A DNA stretch of 45,075 nucleotides from Planctomycetota bacterium (GTDB taxonomy: Bacteria; Planctomycetota; Phycisphaerae; Phycisphaerales; UBA1924), in contig JAEYUO010000077.1 of the NCBI GenBank assembly GCA_023432465.1, positions 1-45,075 on the forward strand. Reading direction: 5' to 3'. A program made the translations under genes and the position numbers. Under the pieces are notes generated by a model. That model did no database searches. It was given only the letters and a program-made list of their open reading frames with translations, and had not been told where the DNA came from. This document shows, in pieces, positions 41,995 to 45,075 of the stretch; the first letter of the stretch is position 1; each line of letters opens with the position of its first letter.

Positions 41995-42000
41995 AGCATA
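41995..42000 (-). promoter_or_regulatory. TATGCT -10 box, 6 nt before the msrC-like gene
   Basis: Read on the minus strand, TATGCT is followed by 6 nt and the ATG at 41988. It lies in the 103-bp gap after rpsR and favours a separate, leaderless transcript. The rest of the gap shows nothing else. Confidence 0.5.
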
Positions 42001-42091
42001 CCGCTCGCCGCGGCCGCACCGCCGGCGCAACATCACACCCGCGGCGTCAATCGCCGCTTGCCACTCACCGATCACCACTTACAGGTTCAAG

Positions 42092-42334
42092 TTACAGCGT
42101 TGCCGAAGTGAACGGCAGCAGACCCAGGAAGCGGGCACGCTTGATTGCCTGGGCAACCATTCGCTGCTCCGCCGCGCTCGTCTGCAGACGCTTGCGGCCA
42201 TAGATCTTGCCGTTGGGCGACATCATCCGCCGGAGCGACTCAACGTCCTTGTAGTCCACATAGCGGACGCCGTTGAAGCCTTCCTTGACGACCTTGATCT
42301 TGGGCTGGGTACCGAAGCGGGCGAAACGTGACAT
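42092..42334 (-). CDS. rpsR: 30S ribosomal protein bS18
   Basis: The 80-aa protein has the bS18 core: VDYKDVESLRRMMSPNGKI, GRKRLQTSAAEQR, MVAQAIKRARFLGLLPF. It binds 16S rRNA in the small subunit platform next to bS6. It contains no cysteine, so it is of the zinc-free type. The start has a strong Shine-Dalgarno (GAGGAG, about 7 nt upstream). The usual neighbours rpsF, ssb and rplI are absent: upstream on the same strand is the rhodanese-MauE pair, downstream the msrC-like gene. Confidence 0.97.
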   Translation of the reverse strand: MSRFARFGTQPKIKVVKEGFNGVRYVDYKDVESLRRMMSPNGKIYGRKRLQTSAAEQRMVAQAIKRARFLGLLPFTSATL

Positions 42335-42371
42335 CGAAGCTCCTCGTCCTGGACTTTCGGCCCGGATCCGC

Positions 42372-42440
42372 GTGCTACCAGCACGATCCCCGGGCGACGG
42401 GGGTGAAAACAGGGAGCAAGCCTAGGCAGCCAACGCTGCC
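42372..42440 (-). other. Two hairpins in the gap between the MauE gene and rpsR
   Basis: GGCAGC-CAAC-GCTGCC (42425-42440) and GTGCT-ACC-AGCAC (42372-42384) are perfect inverted repeats in the 156-bp gap upstream of rpsR. In minus-strand RNA they follow the MauE stop and precede the rpsR Shine-Dalgarno. The first could end the upstream operon, although it lacks a T-run. The second could be part of the rpsR leader, a place where S18/S6 autoregulation is known in other bacteria; no match to that RNA motif was made. Confidence 0.3.
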
Positions 42441-42490
42441 CCGGCCATTCCACGCCATCGGAGTTCGCAAAAAGATCGGTATGCCCCGAC

Positions 42491-43015
42491 TCAGCAGGAC
42501 TTGCAGACGGCCAGCGCATGCCGCTTGGTCGCCATGATGGCGACGGCCGCACCAAGCATTCCGATGTCCTGGATGATGTGGCACCAGCCGACCTTGTGCG
42601 GGCAGAACGGCGACAGGTCTCCGAAGCATCCGCAATCGACGTTGAGACCCCGGTACAGCACCGACAGCAGCAGCGCGATGAACACGACCAGCAGCCCGCC
42701 GATCACCAGTGCCGCTCCGCGCGTCCAGATTCCCAGGATCATCATCACGCCCGCGATGATCTCGATCCACGGCACAGTGAACGTGGATGCCAGCACTGCC
42801 CAGTCCGGCAGGCCGAGCTTGAACGCCTTGATCGTCCACGCGAATCCCTGCGGGCCGCTGCTGGTCGCCATCGCGTCGCCCTTGGCGACGAGCTTGTTGA
42901 ATGCCGCGAACGCGAACAGTCCGCCCAGGACAAATCGGAGGGGTATGCACACCCACCCCATCAGTCCCGGCTTCGACTCGCTCGAACGGCCCGCCGCTCG
43001 TGTGTCAGTGCTCAT
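42491..43015 (-). CDS. MauE/DoxX family membrane protein
   Basis: The 174-aa protein has four predicted transmembrane helices (about 20-42, 72-92, 100-120 and 145-162), the PLRFVLGGLFAFAAFNKL opening typical of MauE/DoxX, and a cysteine-bearing loop LNVDCGCFGDLSPFCP ... GWCH before the last helix. A further CxxC (CKSC) ends the protein. MauE-type proteins are linked to thiol-disulfide and maturation functions in the envelope, and VDCGCFG is characteristic of that branch. The ATG at 43015 overlaps the rhodanese stop (ATGA), so the two are translationally coupled and probably work together. Confidence 0.87.
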   Translation of the reverse strand: MSTDTRAAGRSSESKPGLMGWVCIPLRFVLGGLFAFAAFNKLVAKGDAMATSSGPQGFAWTIKAFKLGLPDWAVLASTFTVPWIEIIAGVMMILGIWTRGAALVIGGLLVVFIALLLSVLYRGLNVDCGCFGDLSPFCPHKVGWCHIIQDIGMLGAAVAIMATKRHALAVCKSC

Positions 43016-43653
43016 TCCTGTCCCTCTCCGGTCTCAACGGGATGCCCCGCCGCCTTCCATGCCGGATACCCGTCGTGCATGATGTACACCGCCGTGAAGC
43101 CCGAGGCATACAGCAGCTTCGCGACATGCTCGGACTCATCGCAGTCCCCGCCGTTGCAGTACACCACCAGAATCATGTCCTTGGGCAGGCCGGATACCCA
43201 CGCGGGCGTGCTGCTCTTGAACGATGCCATGTCGGCGCGGAACGCGTTGGCCACATGGCCCTCGACATACACATCCTTGCGGCGTGCATCAACAAAGAAC
43301 GCCTGCTGCTCATACAGCGACCATGCCTGGCTGATGGTGATGTGCCCCTTCGGAAGCTCCGCTGGCGTCGTCGCAGCCTGGGCAGGCTGAGCCGTCGGCG
43401 TCTCGCCGGTCGCCGCCGGAACGGATGCCTGGTCCGCGGACGTTCCGCTCTCGGGCTGTGTGCCCGCCGGGGCTGTGTCGGTCGTCGGGTCGGGGGTCTG
43501 GCCCGTGCTAGCGGGCTTGACGGGCTCAAGCGGTGGCGGCTCGGGCAATTTCAGCAGGATTCGGTCGTGCCGACGTGCCAGATCGGCCAGCCCAATCCCG
43601 CCGCCGATCGCGATGATGGCCGCCGCGGGTACAAGAATCCGGATCGCGCTCAC
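43012..43653 (-). CDS. Membrane-anchored rhodanese-like protein
   Basis: The 213-aa protein has one N-terminal transmembrane helix (about 5-22), a Pro/Thr/Ala-rich spacer (about 38-100) and a rhodanese domain (about 105-210) with FVDARRKDVYVEGHVANA and an active-site loop YCNGGDCDES, which holds two Cys. GYPAWKAAGHPVE closes the domain. It probably handles sulfane sulfur on the outer face of the membrane. GTG 43653 is chosen because CAGGAG lies about 8 nt upstream and the helix follows at once; the frame opens at 43740. Coupled to the MauE gene and downstream of the DUF1573 gene. Confidence 0.88.
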   Translation of the reverse strand: MSAIRILVPAAAIIAIGGGIGLADLARRHDRILLKLPEPPPLEPVKPASTGQTPDPTTDTAPAGTQPESGTSADQASVPAATGETPTAQPAQAATTPAELPKGHITISQAWSLYEQQAFFVDARRKDVYVEGHVANAFRADMASFKSSTPAWVSGLPKDMILVVYCNGGDCDESEHVAKLLYASGFTAVYIMHDGYPAWKAAGHPVETGEGQE

Positions 43654-43770
43654 GGTTCGTACTCCTGTTCGTGCACGCACAGAGTAAACCGCCCTCGGGC
43701 CGCGGCGGATATCCCGCGAGGGGATGTCGGACCGCGGCACCGAGGGGGGATTGGTGGCCGCGGCGCGTCC

Positions 43771-43792
43771 CGCGCGTGCGTGTGCACGCGCG
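43771..43792 (-). terminator. Strong GC hairpin between DUF1573 and rhodanese genes
   Basis: CGCGCGTGC - GTGT - GCACGCGCG is a perfect 9-bp stem with a 4-nt loop, 14 nt beyond the DUF1573 stop on the minus strand. No T-run follows. It could be a hairpin-only terminator or an RNA processing or stability element. The rest of the 153-bp gap shows only the rhodanese Shine-Dalgarno. Confidence 0.5.
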
Positions 43793-43806
43793 TCGCGCCT
43801 CGGGGA

Positions 43807-45060
43807 TTAGGGCTTGGTGGGCGAGGCCGCCGGAACCGCCGTCGGGCTCCGGGTCTGGACGGGAGAGGCTGTCGGTGCCGCCGTGGGCCGTGTCGCGGCG
43901 GTGGGTGCCGCATTCGGAGTCGCGGCAACCGGCCGCGGCGGCGCGGGATTGCGGATCGACGCGCTGAACGGAACGCGGAGCGTCTCGCCACCGTCGATGT
44001 CGGTCTCCACGACAATCGCCCCCTGCACATACCCCGCGGTCGCGGGAGTCGTGCCGGCAAGCGTCAGCATGTAGTAGCGTCCGCCCTCTCCGGGAATGAT
44101 GTCCGCCGCCATGCTCATGTCATCGCGCGAATCGACCTCGATGGAACGGATCTTGAACGCCGTGCCGTTCCGGCTGTCGATGCGCACCTGGGTGTTGAAC
44201 GGCGTGCTCGGCGTGAAGACGCGGAGGAACACGTTCCCGGGGTTCGCCCGGGCGGTCCCCACAACCTGCGCCGACACCATGAGCTGAAGAGGCTCAACCC
44301 GATCATCGTTCGTCTTCACCGTGAGCTGCGCGATCAGGTCGCCGATGCTCGCGCCCTTGCCCGCCTCGATCTCAATATCGACCTGAGACAGCTTCTCACC
44401 ATTGAGCTCGATGCTCCGGGGTTCGCCGGCCTTGGCGACCACGTTCGGGTTGTTCGACTCGATGCTCAGGACCGCGAAGTCCTCCTTGCGACCCGTGACC
44501 GTGACCTTTGAAGTCATGCCGTTGCGATGATCCACTTCGGGCAGATGCACCTTCGGCGGATCCATCGTCACCAGAGCCTTCACCGTGGAGCTCAGCGAGA
44601 TTGACTGCGAGGCGTACTTCTGCACCGGGTCCACCACGGTGATCGTCACCGTCTTGGTCTGCGTGCCCGAGCGGCCCTTGGGGTTGAACCGCGCTGTGGC
44701 GTTCGTGGACTCGCCCGGCGCAAGGGTGTTCTTCTCGACGTTCGGCACCGTGCACCCGCACGACGCCCCGATCGAGATCTTGATCGTGTCTTCCGAGACG
44801 TTCTTCACGGTGAAGTTGTAATCCACCGGCTTCTGATCACTGATCACGCCCCAGTCGAACTGGTTCCGCTCCAGCTCGATCGCTTCCGGGAGCTTCACGC
44901 CCGGAATGAACCCCGGCTTCGGGGCCTCCGGAGGCTGGGCCTGCGGAGCGGCCGCGTTCGCGGGCTGTGGTGCCGGCGCCTTCGTGGCAACCTGCCCCCA
45001 CGCATTGCTCGCCAGAACAAGTGATGCCCCGGGCCCGGCCGCGGCGCCGGCGCGCAACAT
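43807..45060 (-). CDS. DUF1573 domain protein, possibly 5'-truncated by the window edge
   Basis: The 417-aa frame has an Ala-rich N-terminus with a signal-like stretch ending near NAWGQ, a Pro/Ala linker, and a DUF1573 domain (about 60-155: FDWGVISDQKPVDYNFTVKN ... SIGASCGCTVPNVEK ... LAPGESTNATARFNP). Two further immunoglobulin-like beta domains follow (about 160-380), then a low-complexity Pro/Ala/Thr tail. The CGCT motif is the DUF1573 hallmark. The frame stays open to the window edge beyond ATG 45060, and the signal peptide from that ATG lacks a good basic n-region, so the true start may lie outside. It is upstream of the rhodanese-MauE pair, an association seen in other planctomycetes. 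Confidence 0.85.
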   Translation of the reverse strand: MLRAGAAAGPGASLVLASNAWGQVATKAPAPQPANAAAPQAQPPEAPKPGFIPGVKLPEAIELERNQFDWGVISDQKPVDYNFTVKNVSEDTIKISIGASCGCTVPNVEKNTLAPGESTNATARFNPKGRSGTQTKTVTITVVDPVQKYASQSISLSSTVKALVTMDPPKVHLPEVDHRNGMTSKVTVTGRKEDFAVLSIESNNPNVVAKAGEPRSIELNGEKLSQVDIEIEAGKGASIGDLIAQLTVKTNDDRVEPLQLMVSAQVVGTARANPGNVFLRVFTPSTPFNTQVRIDSRNGTAFKIRSIEVDSRDDMSMAADIIPGEGGRYYMLTLAGTTPATAGYVQGAIVVETDIDGGETLRVPFSASIRNPAPPRPVAATPNAAPTAATRPTAAPTASPVQTRSPTAVPAASPTKP

Positions 45061-45075
45061 GGGGTTTGTGTGGTG

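Noticed and set aside
41989..42078. 30-residue N-terminal extension of the msrC-like protein
   Set aside because: It is Arg-rich and unconserved in character and would start upstream of the TATGCT box; the ATG at 41988 is better placed.
1..45075. tRNA, rRNA, riboswitch, prophage, insertion sequence or integrative element
   Set aside because: No cloverleaf, rRNA core, known riboswitch pattern, transposase, integrase, phage structural gene or flanking direct repeats were seen, and base composition looks even across the window.

Overview
This 45 kb, GC-rich window (about two thirds G+C by eye) looks like chromosome from a planctomycete-type bacterium, most likely class Phycisphaerae. The clues are a secreted nuclease ending in a dockerin-like EF-hand pair, a small membrane protein ending in a CxxCGYD...CPxCG zinc ribbon, DUF1573/rhodanese/MauE clustering, a MoxR-DUF58-vWA locus with very large partner proteins, and in-frame use of GTG and TTG starts with many 4-nt overlaps. 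The taxonomic call is inference. There is no rRNA, tRNA, CRISPR array, transposase, integrase or phage gene. The region reads as ordinary, densely packed housekeeping chromosome.

Layout. 1-281: TTTTGGA/TCCAAAA repeats and a terminator. 282-3605: a DUF481 outer-membrane-type protein divergent from an ABC-F ATPase. 3734-9288: a lipoprotein amidase convergent with argG - alpha-glucan phosphorylase - ymdB. 9537-12296: a secreted EEP nuclease with dockerin, then a fatty-acid desaturase. 12298-17042: a TroA-type metal ABC importer (binding protein, ATPase, two permeases, the last fused to a DtxR-like repressor domain) divergent from mntR, with two inverted repeats in the shared promoter region. 17185-26912: a seven-gene MoxR / DUF58 / vWA / vWA (Bat-like) operon ending in a 1,348-aa secreted, membrane-anchored protein. 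26917-30927: a parallel beta-helix/PA14 protein, an orphan MalK-type ATPase and a zinc-ribbon membrane protein. 31023-34826: proB-proA divergent from a FIST-domain protein. 34832-39300: argH (with a 180-aa tail holding a duplicated module), an unrecognised 333-aa protein, and fumarylacetoacetase. 39399-45060: a TolB-like propeller protein, an RluA-type pseudouridine synthase, a free-methionine-sulfoxide-reductase GAF protein, ribosomal protein bS18, then DUF1573 - rhodanese - MauE/DoxX.

How the genes work together. Arginine synthesis (argG, argH) and proline synthesis (proB, proA) are spread across the window. The metal importer and MntR form a self-contained, divergently controlled manganese (or iron) uptake unit. 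The MoxR operon should be a chaperone/vWA envelope complex. DUF1573, rhodanese and MauE form a periplasmic thiol/sulfur-related set.

The most general signal is in the start regions. Twelve genes have a TAnnnT hexamer (TATCCT, TACCCT, TACACT, TATGCT and similar) only 6-11 nt before the start codon and no Shine-Dalgarno site, which predicts leaderless or near-leaderless mRNAs. Other genes carry clear Shine-Dalgarno sites, so two initiation modes appear to coexist. Second-tier points of interest are the permease-DtxR fusion beside a separate MntR, the argH tail module, the giant protein of the MoxR operon, a probable CTG start, and the unrecognised partner of fumarylacetoacetase.
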